From Epibacterium ulvae (GTDB taxonomy: Bacteria > Pseudomonadota > Alphaproteobacteria > Rhodobacterales > Rhodobacteraceae): a DNA stretch of 64,000 nucleotides. Location of the stretch: NCBI RefSeq assembly GCF_018678075.1, contig NZ_JAHHIR010000028.1, forward strand, positions 1 to 64,000, written 5' to 3'. Of this stretch, positions 1 to 8,683 are shown one piece after another. The translations under genes and the position numbers were made by a program. The notes beneath the pieces are model-generated. The model was not told the origin of the DNA. It searched no databases and saw only the letters and a list, made by a program, of their open reading frames with translations. Numbering within the stretch: the stretch's first letter is position 1; each line of letters opens with the position of its first letter.

Positions 1-166
1 GGTCCGGTGGACGTATCCCGCCAGTAGGGGAGATCACGGAAAATACCGAAGACGACTGACGATCAAAGACACGCCCAATCGACCTCATCGACTCCCCACG
101 CTGCCACCTGTCCCATATCTCAGCCCGCTGTTCAGCCGAATAGTAAATCCTGGTACGATACTTCAT
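1..166 (-). CDS. IS30-family transposase, N-terminal part (runs off the window)
   Basis: On the minus strand an ATG at 166 opens MKYRTRIYYSAEQRAEIWDR and continues with WQRGESMRSIGRVFDR and a TGGIRPP-like segment, which is the N-terminal helix-turn-helix region typical of IS30-family transposases. About 55 residues are visible and the frame is open to the left edge. The bases upstream of the start (about 167-230, including GTCGACGCAACACT on the minus strand) look like the element's terminal region and end inside a different transposase gene, so this copy inserted there. The catalytic DDE part lies outside the window, so integrity cannot be judged. Confidence 0.75.
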   Translation of the reverse strand, partial: MKYRTRIYYSAEQRAEIWDRWQRGESMRSIGRVFDRQSSSVFSVISPTGGIRPPD

Positions 167-229
167 TCAAAACACTCCATCTCTTCCTAAGGAGCAAAGT
201 GTTGCGTCGACCAGTTGAGGCCACCCCGG

Positions 230-620
230 ATAAATTCGTCATTTGCACCGCATGGGCCACGTAATCGCAGCCGGCCAAGGTCAAGAATGTGCTTCAGATG
301 GGCGAAGAGCATTTCAACCTTCTTTCGGAGTTTCATCGCGATCTGGTATTCTTCGGTTTTGGCCAAATCCCCGGCAACTTGGCGGACATCTTCGTGTTCT
401 TCACGGGTGATAGACTTGGCGTTGGCATTGGGGCAGCAGTTTGGCTGGGATGGGCAAACCTGGCAGATCAGCTTCAGAGCACGATACTTCGCGCGGCCCT
501 TGCACGTCGGACCCCGGTTCGGATCCGAATAATTCCGCCGGAACTGTTTGAGCGCGTGACCCTCGGGACAGATGTATTGATCATTCTCTGCATCCCGGTG
601 TAAGCGTCCGGCCTTGCTGC
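230..620 (-). pseudogene. IS1182-like transposase, C-terminal remnant
   Basis: The minus-strand frame reads YICPEGHALK, a cysteine pair in CQVCPSQPNCC, then a MKLRKKVEMLFAHLK segment ending at GPCGANDEF. This is the C-terminal half of an IS1182/IS5-type DDE transposase, where the glutamate of the KKVEMLFAHLK helix is the expected third catalytic residue. The N-terminal half is missing: upstream of about 620 the frame runs into the IS66 end. The last residues after GANDEF are replaced by sequence from the inserted IS30 end. It is therefore broken on both sides and inactive. The family name is by recall, not by search. Confidence 0.7.
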
Positions 621-685
621 ACTGACGCGCTATTGAGTGTGTTGATAAGTGTCCACCATTGATAGTGGATATCTTGAGGACGGAT

Positions 686-1116
686 ATGGCGGGCAAGAAG
701 CGTCAGAAGAAGCGGTTTTGATCGGATGAGGAAAAGGTTTCGATCTGCTTACAGACATGCGCGTCGGAGTGTCAATCGCGCAAGTTGCACGTCGGTATGG
801 GATGAACACCAATCTGATCCACAAGTGGTTGCGTGATCCAAAATTTGCGCCCTATCTGAAGACCGTTGAAGAACAGATTGCCCCTGAGCCTAGCTTCCTT
901 CCAGTAGAGATCGTTGACCGGCCTGTGACCGAAGAACCGACCGCCATTCTAGCGGTCAATGCCGCATTCGGCCAAAACGCGATTGAGATCGATACCGCAG
1001 GCGGTCACCAGCTGAGGATTGTCGGCAGCTATGATCCAAAAGCATTGGCCAGCTCATCCGAGGTCTGTCTACATGATCCCTGTTCCGGCGAACACGCGGG
1101 TCTGGCTTGCGGCTAG
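686..1116 (+). pseudogene. IS66-family TnpA-like protein, broken by a stop and two frameshifts
   Basis: ATG at 686 gives MAGKKRQKKRF, then an in-frame TGA at 719-721 where IS66 relatives have tryptophan. The frame continues SDEEKVSICLQT and loses one base near 762, after which VSIAQVARRYGMNTNLIHKW (the helix-turn-helix) is read in another frame. A second base is missing near 1050: restoring it gives a normal QLIRGLS-type ending with a stop overlapping the tnpB ATG. The upstream segment (about 640-685, TAAGTGTCCACC) resembles an IS66 terminus. Three lesions make it a pseudogene unless the assembly is wrong. Confidence 0.75.
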
Positions 1117-1300
1117 TGTGACCGACATGCGGCGCGGGGTCACGACGCTGGCAGCCCAGGCGGAACAGACGCTGAAGCAGATCTGCGACCGGCCCGACAA
1201 CACGCCCCGAAAATGCCTCGGATGGAAGACACCAGCAGAGGTCTTCCGCGAAAAGATGATGGAAGAGATGGGACGATCCCTCTACCCTCGAAAGGAATAG
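1073..1300 (+). pseudogene. IS66 TnpB N-terminus fused to an IS30 transposase C-terminus
   Basis: ATG at 1073 starts [20 protein letters not shown], the standard beginning of IS66 TnpB (Orf2). After [11 protein letters not shown], at about 1180, the similarity stops and the frame continues without a break into [20 protein letters not shown], the C-terminal motif of IS30-family transposases, to a stop at 1298-1300. The open chimeric frame is an accident of a deletion or recombination between two elements. A functional product is unlikely because TnpB lacks most of its length and the IS30 part lacks the catalytic core. Confidence 0.75.
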
Positions 1301-1686
1301 GAGTCGCAGTTCAAGTATCGCTCACACTAAAGGACAACCACGTGAAATAACCTGGGCGCATTTACTGCGCCTCTGAGGCCTTATTTATATAGCCCATCCG
1401 AGATCTCTCCGCTTCACCCCGGGTCTTCCGGTTACTGCAATGCTAAGTGTCCCATAACACCAGGTGTCACTGGTCAATCGTCACGGGCGAATAGTGGAGA
1501 GACACTCAAACAAATCGGAGCACTCCCGCGCGTCGGGGCTGCATTAAAATGCAACGCCCTCCCCTTGGGCCAGGCGGGCCGCGCCTTTGGCGCGGCCTGC
1601 CTACCGCGATGCGCGAAAGCGCAGCGCAAAACTTGCGCGGGACGCATGTCCCGCACCATTTAGGTCAGATCAGACCGATGTTTGGA
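1301..1686. other. Gene-free stretch with a GC-rich palindromic island
   Basis: I see no credible gene. The first part (to about 1500) is probably the 3' flank of the IS30 tail. From about 1535 to 1665 lies a very GC-rich segment with two strong hairpins: arms 1572-1584/1590-1602 around CTTTG, and GCGGGAC/GTCCCGC at 1637-1654. It sits directly 3' of the aminotransferase gene on the minus strand and resembles the islands at 12075-12180 and 47905-48083. Confidence 0.6.
1535..1665. repeat. GC-rich palindromic island A, 3' of the aminotransferase operon
   Basis: Two strong hairpins in about 100 bases: 1572-1602 (arms rich in GGCCGCGC) and 1637-1654 (GCGGGAC/GTCCCGC). No T-tract follows in the minus direction, so it is not a classical rho-independent terminator. 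Style and 3' position match islands B and C in this window. Confidence 0.5.
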
Positions 1687-2883
1687 TCAGAGTGCGGATT
1701 GGTACACCACGCCAACTTCGGCACGGATGATCCGTGCGATCTGCGCGCAATCCTCCAGATCAAAGGTCAGCGGCACCCGCATATCAATAATCCCACGCAG
1801 GATCCGATCGCTTTTTGGCAATTGCGGCACATCCGCATAGCGCCAGCTGTCATAGCGCGAGGTAAAGGCCGTGGGCTCTGGCACGCCGAACCATTTCAGC
1901 TCAACCCCCCGGTCCGCACAACGCGCCAGCACCTCTTGCACCCGAGCCTCGCTCCAATCCAGCAGCAGGAACTGGATAGAGGAGCCCACATAGGTCTCTG
2001 CCTCAGGCCGTTCCACCACCGTCAGTCCGGGAATATCGCGCAAGCCGTCTTCCAGCGACTGATAGCGTGCGTTCCAACGCACCACCTGCTGTTCCAGATC
2101 ACGCAACTGCGGGCGCAAAACGGCAGCGCGGAGATTGTCCATCCGGCCAGAGATATTGGGCGTCACATATTTCACCCGTTCAAACACCTCGGGCGCAGGC
2201 GCTGCCAGGTGACGTTCATAAAGCATATAAGACCCAGACAGCATCACCATCCGCGCGGCGAGGTCTTCATCATCGGTGACAATCAAGCCGCCTTCGCCGG
2301 AGTTCACATGTTTATAGGTCTGGCAGCTGTAGCACCCGATGGCCCCCTGCCGCCCGGACAGAACTCCGTTCCAGCGCGCAGCCATCGTGTGGGCGCAGTC
2401 CTCGATCACCGTGACGCCCGCCGCATCGCACATCTCCATCAAGCGATCCATGTCACAAAGATGCCCACGCATATGTGACAACATCAGCACTTTGGCTTGA
2501 TCAAGCTTGGCCGCCAGATCCTCCAGATCGATGGTCAGCGCTTCGTTCACATCGACAAAAACAGGCGTCCCCCCGACCGAAGCAATGGCACCCGGTACAG
2601 GCGCCAGGGTGAAAGCATTGGTCAGCACGCGATCGCCGGGTTTCACGCCAACCGCGCGCAGGGCAGTTGCCAGCGCATATCCGCCAGAAGCCACCGCCAG
2701 CGCGTATTTCGACCCCATCTGCGCTGCGAACTCTTGCTCCAGCAGCGCGGCCTCTCCCAGCTCACCTTCAGCCACGTTATAGCGGTGCAGACGCCCGCTG
2801 CGCATCACAGCCACAGCCGCCTCGATCGCCTCTTCGGGGATAGGTTCTTGCTGGGTGAAATTGCCGGTGAACTTTTCGCTCAT
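1687..2883 (-). CDS. DegT/DnrJ/EryC1/StrS-family PLP-dependent aminotransferase
   Basis: About 398 residues, the usual length of the family. The PLP lysine is in QTYKHVNSGEGG, and the DCAHTM motif supplies the aspartate that contacts the cofactor. The family mostly aminates keto-sugars bound to nucleotides, although some members act on other substrates; I cannot name the substrate here. I chose the ATG at 2883 (MSEKFTGN) rather than the one at 2904 because AAAGGAAAG lies at the right distance. It follows the HAD phosphatase with a 17-base gap on the same strand, so the two are probably co-transcribed, divergently from glmU-glmS. The amino-sugar neighbours fit a nucleotide-sugar role, which is inference only. 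Confidence 0.85.
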   Translation of the reverse strand: MSEKFTGNFTQQEPIPEEAIEAAVAVMRSGRLHRYNVAEGELGEAALLEQEFAAQMGSKYALAVASGGYALATALRAVGVKPGDRVLTNAFTLAPVPGAIASVGGTPVFVDVNEALTIDLEDLAAKLDQAKVLMLSHMRGHLCDMDRLMEMCDAAGVTVIEDCAHTMAARWNGVLSGRQGAIGCYSCQTYKHVNSGEGGLIVTDDEDLAARMVMLSGSYMLYERHLAAPAPEVFERVKYVTPNISGRMDNLRAAVLRPQLRDLEQQVVRWNARYQSLEDGLRDIPGLTVVERPEAETYVGSSIQFLLLDWSEARVQEVLARCADRGVELKWFGVPEPTAFTSRYDSWRYADVPQLPKSDRILRGIIDMRVPLTFDLEDCAQIARIIRAEVGVVYQSAL

Positions 2884-2900
2884 CACGTCTTTCCTTTGTT

Positions 2901-3578
2901 TCACGCGTCCAGATGGGCGGCCATGACTTGATCCACCCGCGCCGGCAGCTCGTCAAAATGGGCGATCAATCCTTCCGGCTTCAAAGCTGCCATATCGGCC
3001 CCCGATGGGCCAAATTCAACCAGGATCGAAGGCACGCCCGCATTGGCCGCAGTATTACGGTCTGTGTCGCTATCGCCAATCAACACACATTGGGTAGGGT
3101 CGCCGTCGACTCGGTGCACCGCCTCGATCAACGGTGCGGGATCGGGTTTGCGCACCGGCAATGTGTCCGCCCCCACAAGCGAGCCAAACACACCACGCAC
3201 GCCCAGCGCCTCCAGCAACTGTTCCGCCAGAGCTTCCGGTTTATTGGTACAGATCCCAATGCCATAACCGCGCATCTTCAACTCTTCGATCGCGCCCAAG
3301 ACACCGGGATAAAGCACCGTATGGGTGGCAATTGCACCGCGATAGGCCTCCAGCAGCACCGGATAAAACTCATCCACCACCGTCGGAGAAAAAGCCCCGA
3401 CACGTTCAAGCCCAACGGTCAGCATCCGCCGTCCGCCACGCAGGGCCACGCCTGCATCCTCGGGGTGGGTCAGCACATCACCGTGGCCCATCTGGCGAAA
3501 ACACTGGTTCGCTGCCGCCAGCAGATCCCCCGACGTATCCGCCAGCGTGCCGTCCAGATCAAAAATCACTGTTCGCAT
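2901..3578 (-). CDS. HAD-superfamily phosphatase, phosphoglycolate-phosphatase-like
   Basis: 225 residues. HAD motif I is FDLDGTLAD at residues 5-13, a cap domain follows, motif II is GICTNKPEAL, the motif III lysine is in VRKPDPAPL, and motif IV is IGDSDTDRNTAANAG. This is the layout of the Gph-type subfamily IA. Substrate specificity cannot be read from sequence; phosphoglycolate, sugar phosphates or nucleotides are all possible. I chose ATG 3578 (preceded by GAAAGGGGC) because the upstream 75 codons in frame show no domain character. It lies 130 bases from the oppositely oriented glmU. Confidence 0.85.
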   Translation of the reverse strand: MRTVIFDLDGTLADTSGDLLAAANQCFRQMGHGDVLTHPEDAGVALRGGRRMLTVGLERVGAFSPTVVDEFYPVLLEAYRGAIATHTVLYPGVLGAIEELKMRGYGIGICTNKPEALAEQLLEALGVRGVFGSLVGADTLPVRKPDPAPLIEAVHRVDGDPTQCVLIGDSDTDRNTAANAGVPSILVEFGPSGADMAALKPEGLIAHFDELPARVDQVMAAHLDA

Positions 3579-3708
3579 TTCTGCCCCTTTCGGCGTATTC
3601 CCGCCATTGGATGTTGCAGGACGCAACTTTGTTTGATGGCGCAAACGCTTGCACCCTGTCCTCCAGCGGATAAAACGGTCGAAACCAAAACACAAAGAGA
3701 AATCGCGT
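3579..3708. promoter_or_regulatory. Divergent promoter region, HAD phosphatase / glmU
   Basis: 130 bases separate two genes that start in opposite directions, so promoters for both must lie here or overlap the gene starts. I could not pick out clear -35/-10 pairs or an operator. Confidence 0.5.
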
Positions 3709-5061
3709 ATGAGCACCGCCCTTATCATCCTTGCCGCAGGCAAAGGCACCCGGATGAACTCAGACCTGCCAAAAGTGCTGCATCCGATTGCCCAGGCGCC
3801 CATGCTGGAACATGCGATGGCCGCCGGTCAAGCCCTCGCGCCCGAACGCACAATTGTGGTCGCAGGGCACGGCGCAGACCTGGTGCGCAGTGCGGTGGCC
3901 GAGATTGACGAGGTCGCACAAGTTGTTCTGCAAGAAGAGCAGCTGGGCACCGGCCACGCGGTACAACAGGCGCGCGCCGCGCTGGAGGGTTTTGACGGCG
4001 ATGCGGTGGTTCTTTATGGCGACACGCCATTTGTGTCTGCAGAGACCATCGAACGCATGGTAGAGGCCCGCAGCCGCGCTGATTTGGTGATCCTGGGGTT
4101 TGAGGCCGCAGACCCTGCGCGCTATGGCCGTTTGGTGATGGACGGTGACAGTCTGGAAAAAATCGTCGAATTCAAAGACGCCTCTGATGAGGAACGCGCG
4201 ATAACATTCTGTAACTCGGGCCTTATGGCCTGCAATGCGGCGCAGATGTTTGCCCTGCTGGATAAGGTCAGCAACCAGAATGCCGCCGGGGAATACTACC
4301 TGACCGATCTGGTGGAAATTGCGCGCGACGCTGACCTGACCGTCACCGCCGTATCCTGTGACGAGGCTGAAACGCTGGGCATCAACTCCCGCGCGGATCT
4401 GGCCCAGGCCGATGCGGTATTTCAGGCCAAGGCACGTGCCGAGCTGATGGATCTGGGCGTCACCCTGATGGCCCCCGAAACCGTCTATCTGTCGCTCGGT
4501 ACTTACGTTGGTCGTGACACGGTGATTGAACCCAATGTGGTCTTTGGCCCCGGTGTAACCGTTGAAAGCGGCGCGTTGATCCGGGCCTTTTCCCATCTTG
4601 AAGGCTGCCATGTCAGCCGTGGTGCCAAAGTGGGGCCTTATGCCCGCCTGCGCCCCGGTGCCGAATTGGCCGAGGACACTCATGTCGGCAACTTTGTTGA
4701 GATCAAGAACGCTGAGATCGCCGAAGGTGCCAAGGTCAACCACCTCAGCTATATTGGCGATGCCTCGGTGGGCAAGAAAACCAACATCGGCGCGGGCACC
4801 ATCACCTGCAACTATGATGGCTTCATGAAACATCGCACCGAAATTGGCGCCGGTGCCTTTATCGGATCGAACACCATGCTGGTGGCCCCGGTCAAAATCG
4901 GCAATGAAGCGATGACCGCCACCGGTGCCGTCGTGACCAAAGATGTCGGGGATGGCGATCTGGCCATTGCACGCGCGGCCCAGACCAACAAAGCCGGTCG
5001 CGCCCGTAAACTGATGGACATGCTGCGCGCCAAAAAGGCCCGCCTGACCAGCAAAAGCTAA
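3709..5061 (+). CDS. glmU: Bifunctional GlmU: glucosamine-1-phosphate acetyltransferase / GlcNAc-1-P uridylyltransferase
   Basis: 450 residues (E. coli 456). The N-terminal nucleotidyltransferase begins LAAGKGTRMNSDLPKVLHPI, containing the GxGTRM loop and the lysine of PKVLHP. The C-terminal half is a left-handed beta-helix of hexapeptide repeats from about residue 255, with HVGNFVEIKNA and NYDGFMKHRTEIGAGAFIGS, the region that binds acetyl-CoA and the sugar. It makes UDP-GlcNAc, the precursor for peptidoglycan and lipid A. I chose ATG 3709 (after AAAGAGAA) because MSTALIILAAGKG aligns with the family start. glmS follows 18 bases later, so both last steps of amino-sugar supply are probably one transcript. 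Confidence 0.97.
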   Translation: MSTALIILAAGKGTRMNSDLPKVLHPIAQAPMLEHAMAAGQALAPERTIVVAGHGADLVRSAVAEIDEVAQVVLQEEQLGTGHAVQQARAALEGFDGDAVVLYGDTPFVSAETIERMVEARSRADLVILGFEAADPARYGRLVMDGDSLEKIVEFKDASDEERAITFCNSGLMACNAAQMFALLDKVSNQNAAGEYYLTDLVEIARDADLTVTAVSCDEAETLGINSRADLAQADAVFQAKARAELMDLGVTLMAPETVYLSLGTYVGRDTVIEPNVVFGPGVTVESGALIRAFSHLEGCHVSRGAKVGPYARLRPGAELAEDTHVGNFVEIKNAEIAEGAKVNHLSYIGDASVGKKTNIGAGTITCNYDGFMKHRTEIGAGAFIGSNTMLVAPVKIGNEAMTATGAVVTKDVGDGDLAIARAAQTNKAGRARKLMDMLRAKKARLTSKS

Positions 5062-5079
5062 CCCAAAGGGAGCAGAACC

Positions 5080-6888
5080 ATGTGCGGAATTATTGGCGTA
5101 TTGGGCAATCACGAAGCCGCTCCGATCCTGGTCGAAGGGCTGAAACGCCTGGAATACCGGGGTTACGACAGCGCAGGTATCGCCACTGTGAATGGTGGCA
5201 CGCTGGGACGTCGCCGCGCGGTGGGCAAGCTGGTCAACCTGTCGGATGTTTTGGTGCATGACCCGCTGGCGGGTAAATCCGGCATCGGCCACACCCGTTG
5301 GGCTACCCATGGTGCACCGACGGTGGACAATGCCCACCCCCACCGCGCCGGCAGTGTCGCCGTGGTCCACAACGGCATCATCGAAAACTACAAAGAGCTG
5401 CGCGCAGAGCTGACCGCCAAGGGCCTTGCCTTCACCACCGAGACCGACACCGAAACCGTCGCACTTTTGACCGAAAGCTATCTGCGCGACGGGCTAACAC
5501 CTGTTGCCGCTGCGGCTGAGACGATCAAACGTCTGCACGGTGCTTTTGCGCTGGCCTTTCTGTTTGACGGCGAACAGGATCTGATGATTGCCGCCCGCCA
5601 AGGTTCGCCCCTGGCCATCGGGCATGGCGTGGGTGAGATGTTTGTCGGCTCTGACGCCATCGCGCTGGCGCCTTTCACCGATCAGGTGACCTATCTGGAA
5701 GAGGGCGATTTTGCCGTCCTCACCCGTAACTCGATTGAGATCCAGGATCGCAATGGCACGCTCGCCAATCGCGAAAAGCGTCAGATCCAGCTGGATATGG
5801 CCCGGATCGAAAAAGACGGCCACAAGCATTTCATGGCCAAGGAAATCGCCGAACAGCCCACCGCCATAGACCGCGCATTGGTGGAATATCTGGGACAGGA
5901 CAATACGATCACCCTGCCCGAAAACCTCGACTTTACCCAGGTCGAACGGCTGACGCTGGTCGCCTGTGGTACCGGTTATTATTCCTGTCTGGTAGCGAAA
6001 TACTGGTTCGAACAGATCGCCCGCATGCCGGTTGAGGTCGATGTCGCGTCCGAGTTCCGCTACCGCGAACCGCCCATCAGCCCCGACACGCTGGCGCTGT
6101 TTGTCAGCCAATCCGGTGAGACCGCAGATACCCTTGCCGCGCTGCGCTATACCGACGGAAAAGCAAAACAGATCGTCGGGCTGGTCAATGTCCCCGAAAG
6201 CTCCATCGCGCGCGAAAGCGATGTGGTGCTGCCGATCAAGGCCGGGCCTGAGATCAGCGTTGCGTCAACCAAAGCCTTTACCTGCCAGCTGACGGTGTTG
6301 TTGCTGATGGCGCTCAAAGCGGCCGAGGTACGCGGTCAGAGCCTGCCGGACAATGTGCTGGACGATATCCGCGCCCTGCCCGGTCTGGTGCATCAGGCGA
6401 TTGCTGCGGAAAACAACATCCAGGCCGTGGCGCGGGATCTGGCCAGCGCCCGCGACGTGATCTTTTTGGGGCGCGGCGCGCTGTACCCGATTGCGCTGGA
6501 AGGCGCGCTGAAGCTGAAAGAGCTCAGCTATATCCATGCCGAAGGCTACGCCAGCGGAGAGCTGAAACACGGGCCCATCGCCTTGATCGACGAAACCGTG
6601 CCGGTGGTGGTTCTAGCCCCGCGCGATGCGCTGTTTGAAAAGACCGTATCGAACATGCAGGAAGTCATGGCGCGCGGCGGCAAGGTCATTCTTGTCACCG
6701 ACGCCGAAGGCGCGCGTGTGGCCAGCGACGGCGTAAGCGAGACGATCATCATGCCCGCGCTGCCGGATGTGCTGGCACCGGTGCTTTACGCCATCCCCGC
6801 CCAGCAGATCGCCTATTTCACCGCAGTTGCCAAAGGCACCGATGTGGACCAGCCCCGCAACCTCGCCAAATCTGTAACGGTGGAATGA
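5080..6888 (+). CDS. glmS: Glutamine--fructose-6-phosphate aminotransferase (isomerizing)
   Basis: 602 residues. The second codon encodes the N-terminal cysteine nucleophile (MCGIIGVLGN), exposed after methionine removal, followed by the class II glutaminase domain (HTRWATHG, HNGIIENY). Two SIS domains follow, with CGTGYYSC and SQSGETADT, and the family C-terminus DQPRNLAKSVTVE. It makes glucosamine-6-phosphate from fructose-6-phosphate and glutamine, the first committed step towards UDP-GlcNAc. AAAGGGAG precedes the ATG. There is no room for a glmS ribozyme in the 18-base gap to glmU. Confidence 0.97.
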   Translation: MCGIIGVLGNHEAAPILVEGLKRLEYRGYDSAGIATVNGGTLGRRRAVGKLVNLSDVLVHDPLAGKSGIGHTRWATHGAPTVDNAHPHRAGSVAVVHNGIIENYKELRAELTAKGLAFTTETDTETVALLTESYLRDGLTPVAAAAETIKRLHGAFALAFLFDGEQDLMIAARQGSPLAIGHGVGEMFVGSDAIALAPFTDQVTYLEEGDFAVLTRNSIEIQDRNGTLANREKRQIQLDMARIEKDGHKHFMAKEIAEQPTAIDRALVEYLGQDNTITLPENLDFTQVERLTLVACGTGYYSCLVAKYWFEQIARMPVEVDVASEFRYREPPISPDTLALFVSQSGETADTLAALRYTDGKAKQIVGLVNVPESSIARESDVVLPIKAGPEISVASTKAFTCQLTVLLLMALKAAEVRGQSLPDNVLDDIRALPGLVHQAIAAENNIQAVARDLASARDVIFLGRGALYPIALEGALKLKELSYIHAEGYASGELKHGPIALIDETVPVVVLAPRDALFEKTVSNMQEVMARGGKVILVTDAEGARVASDGVSETIIMPALPDVLAPVLYAIPAQQIAYFTAVAKGTDVDQPRNLAKSVTVE

Positions 6889-6891
6889 CCC

Positions 6892-7437
6892 ATGGCCAAG
6901 CAATTCGACGCCTTTGAGGACAGCCACCGCAAGATGGTGGCCGAGCAGCAGGTTTTCTTTGTTGCGACGGCTGCGCCTGAGGGGCGGGTGAACCTGTCGC
7001 CCAAAGGGATGGACTCCTTGCGCATTCTGGGGGCGAACCGGCTGATCTGGCTGAATGTTACAGGGTCGGGCAATGAAACAGCAGGTCATCTTAAACAATC
7101 GGATCGGATGACCATCATGTGGTGTTCCTTCACCACCCGCCCGGAGATCCTGCGCGCCTATGGCACCGCTCGCACTGTGCATACCCGCGACACGGATTGG
7201 CAGACGCTCGCGTCCCAGCTGCCCGATCTGCCCGGCGCGCGCCAGATTTACGATATGCAGGTCGATATGGTACAATCGTCTTGCGGCTATGCGGTACCGT
7301 TTATGGAATACCAAGAAGAGCGTCCGGTGCTGCGCGATTGGGCCACGAACAAAGGTGCTGATGGTATCGCCGAATACTGGGACACCCGCAACCGCACTAC
7401 CATCGATGGATTTGAGACCGGGATTGTCGAAGAATGA
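6892..7437 (+). CDS. Pyridoxamine 5'-phosphate oxidase-family flavin-binding protein
   Basis: 181 residues. The N-terminal split-barrel motif (FFVATAAPEGRVNLSPKGMD, then GNETAGHL) is the FMN-binding fold shared by PNPOx-like proteins. The sequence is not PdxH itself: the length and C-terminus differ. Such proteins are usually small flavin or F420/haem-binding oxidoreductases of unknown substrate. It starts three bases after the glmS stop and its stop overlaps the start of the AlkD-like gene (ATGA, 7434-7437), so it is probably translated with both neighbours. Confidence 0.8.
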   Translation: MAKQFDAFEDSHRKMVAEQQVFFVATAAPEGRVNLSPKGMDSLRILGANRLIWLNVTGSGNETAGHLKQSDRMTIMWCSFTTRPEILRAYGTARTVHTRDTDWQTLASQLPDLPGARQIYDMQVDMVQSSCGYAVPFMEYQEERPVLRDWATNKGADGIAEYWDTRNRTTIDGFETGIVEE

Positions 7438-8111
7438 CCCTCGACGACGCGCTGGCCGCGTTAAACTCTCAGATCGAACCCGGCCGCGCCGCGCAAAAAG
7501 CCGCCTATCACAAACAGAGCCGCGTGATTCTGGGCGTGCCCAACGGCGCGATCAATGATCTGACCAAGGGCTGGCGTCAGTCGCTCACGGTACCAGAACG
7601 CGTCGCGCTGGCGGATGCTCTGTGGCAAAGCGATATCTTTGAGGCGCGCATCGCCGCAGGCAAACTCCTGACCCAATCCCGGATCAAGGACGACGCCGAC
7701 GTTTGGGATTTACTGGTCTCGTGGGTGCCGGATTTTGACAGTTGGGCGATTGCCGATCACGCCTGCGGTGCCCTTGGCAAACGGTTGACCGCCGCGCCGA
7801 TCCGGCTGGATGAGGTGGAGTGCTGGACCACGTCAGACCATCTGTGGACCCGCCGCGCCGCGCTGGTGGCCACCCTGCCTTGGAGCAAACTGCCCAATCC
7901 CAAACCCGCCGATGATGACATTCGCCTGCGCATCCTGGGCTGGGCCGCAACGTATGTGCCGGATCGCGCATGGTTCATCCAGAAAGCCATCGCCTGGTGG
8001 CTGCGCGATCTTAGCAAACATGCGCCGGATATGACCCGTGCCTTTCTGGCGGAACACGGGCCCGCCATGAAGCCGTTCGCCCAGAAAGAAGCGGCGAAAT
8101 ACCTGAAATAA
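7434..8111 (+). CDS. AlkD-like DNA alkylation repair protein (HEAT repeats)
   Basis: 225 residues, all-helical with HEAT-like repeats and the tryptophan-rich segments WDLLVSWVPDFDSWAIAD and LWTRRAALVATLPW, which match the AlkD family where tryptophans and an aspartate face the DNA lesion. AlkD excises bulky or cationic alkylated bases such as 3-methyladenine and 7-methylguanine without flipping the base. The C-terminus (QKEAAKYLK) is typical of the family. The start overlaps the preceding stop by four bases. The aspartate in DFDSWAIADHACG is a reasonable candidate for the catalytic residue, but I have not aligned it. Confidence 0.8.
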   Translation: MTLDDALAALNSQIEPGRAAQKAAYHKQSRVILGVPNGAINDLTKGWRQSLTVPERVALADALWQSDIFEARIAAGKLLTQSRIKDDADVWDLLVSWVPDFDSWAIADHACGALGKRLTAAPIRLDEVECWTTSDHLWTRRAALVATLPWSKLPNPKPADDDIRLRILGWAATYVPDRAWFIQKAIAWWLRDLSKHAPDMTRAFLAEHGPAMKPFAQKEAAKYLK

Positions 8112-8113
8112 GC

Positions 8114-8590
8114 CTAGCCCAAGGGCTGAACCGACAGTTCCACCAGCTCGGTCAAGGGCACTCCAAGGGCGCGCATCGCGTCAATGGACAGGAGGCTGCC
8201 GCCTGCGCCATCCAACGGTTTTAATGTAAGCACCAGCGATGACCCATTGGCGGTGCGCACCCGGCCCGATCCGGCCTGGCTGACCAAAGGTGTCTCCAAC
8301 CACAGACCTGGCACGCCGGGGTCGCCAAGGCTGGCCACGGTGCTGCCCCCAACACCCACGGCCCCTTGCTGTGGCACCGATGGTGTCTGCGCGGCTGGCT
8401 CCTCCTGGACCACCACACCGCCTGTGGCATCCAGCGGCGCGCCGGAGGCATCGACTTGCGGCGCAGGGTCTGATGGGCGGTCGAAAATACGCCCGCCTGT
8501 GACCCCGTTCAGAATGTCAGAATTCCACGCCACCCCATTACATCCCGAACACAATGCAGCCATCGCGGTGGCCAAAATCAGAACTCTCAT
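8114..8590 (-). CDS. Small putative lipoprotein of unknown function
   Basis: 158 residues. The N-terminus [19 protein letters not shown] has a short hydrophobic stretch ending at a cysteine (CSGC); it is an imperfect lipobox because position -3 is cysteine rather than leucine. A proline/alanine-rich linker follows (about residues 35-85), then a compact C-terminal domain with [13 protein letters not shown] and [16 protein letters not shown] do not recognise the domain with confidence; the end is loosely reminiscent of barrel domains of RlpA type. It is convergent with the AlkD-like gene (2 bases apart) and divergent from moaA. It may be an envelope protein of the lineage. Confidence 0.6.
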   Translation of the reverse strand: MRVLILATAMAALCSGCNGVAWNSDILNGVTGGRIFDRPSDPAPQVDASGAPLDATGGVVVQEEPAAQTPSVPQQGAVGVGGSTVASLGDPGVPGLWLETPLVSQAGSGRVRTANGSSLVLTLKPLDGAGGSLLSIDAMRALGVPLTELVELSVQPLG

Positions 8591-8683
8591 ACCCGTACCT
8601 CAAATTATGGTGTGACTATTTTTCCAACATTAACCGTATCGCTGCCCTTGTCGGAAGGGGGAATGCGCTTTACCTGTTTCCCT

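Larger units (their letters stand above)
1..1320. mobile_element. Mosaic of decayed insertion sequences
   Basis: At least four IS pieces abut here. An IS30-type element (minus strand, window edge to about 230) cuts an IS1182-like transposase remnant (minus, about 230-620). That remnant meets an IS66-type left part (plus, about 640-1180), which runs straight into the 3' end of another IS30-type transposase (plus, 1181-1300). No piece is complete within the window. Junctions are placed by where recognisable protein similarity stops, so they are good to roughly 10-20 bases. Confidence 0.8.

Noticed and set aside
1019-1300. Fused IS66-IS30 frame as a real chimeric protein
   Set aside because: The join falls between unrelated transposase pieces, each lacking its catalytic part, so it is best read as debris.
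5062-5079. A glmS ribozyme before glmS
   Set aside because: Only 18 bases separate glmU and glmS, far too few for the ribozyme.
3760-5370. Long minus-strand open frame opposite glmU
   Set aside because: It covers glmU and the glmS start in the antisense direction, has no ribosome site, and its sequence is the typical by-product of high-GC codon use.
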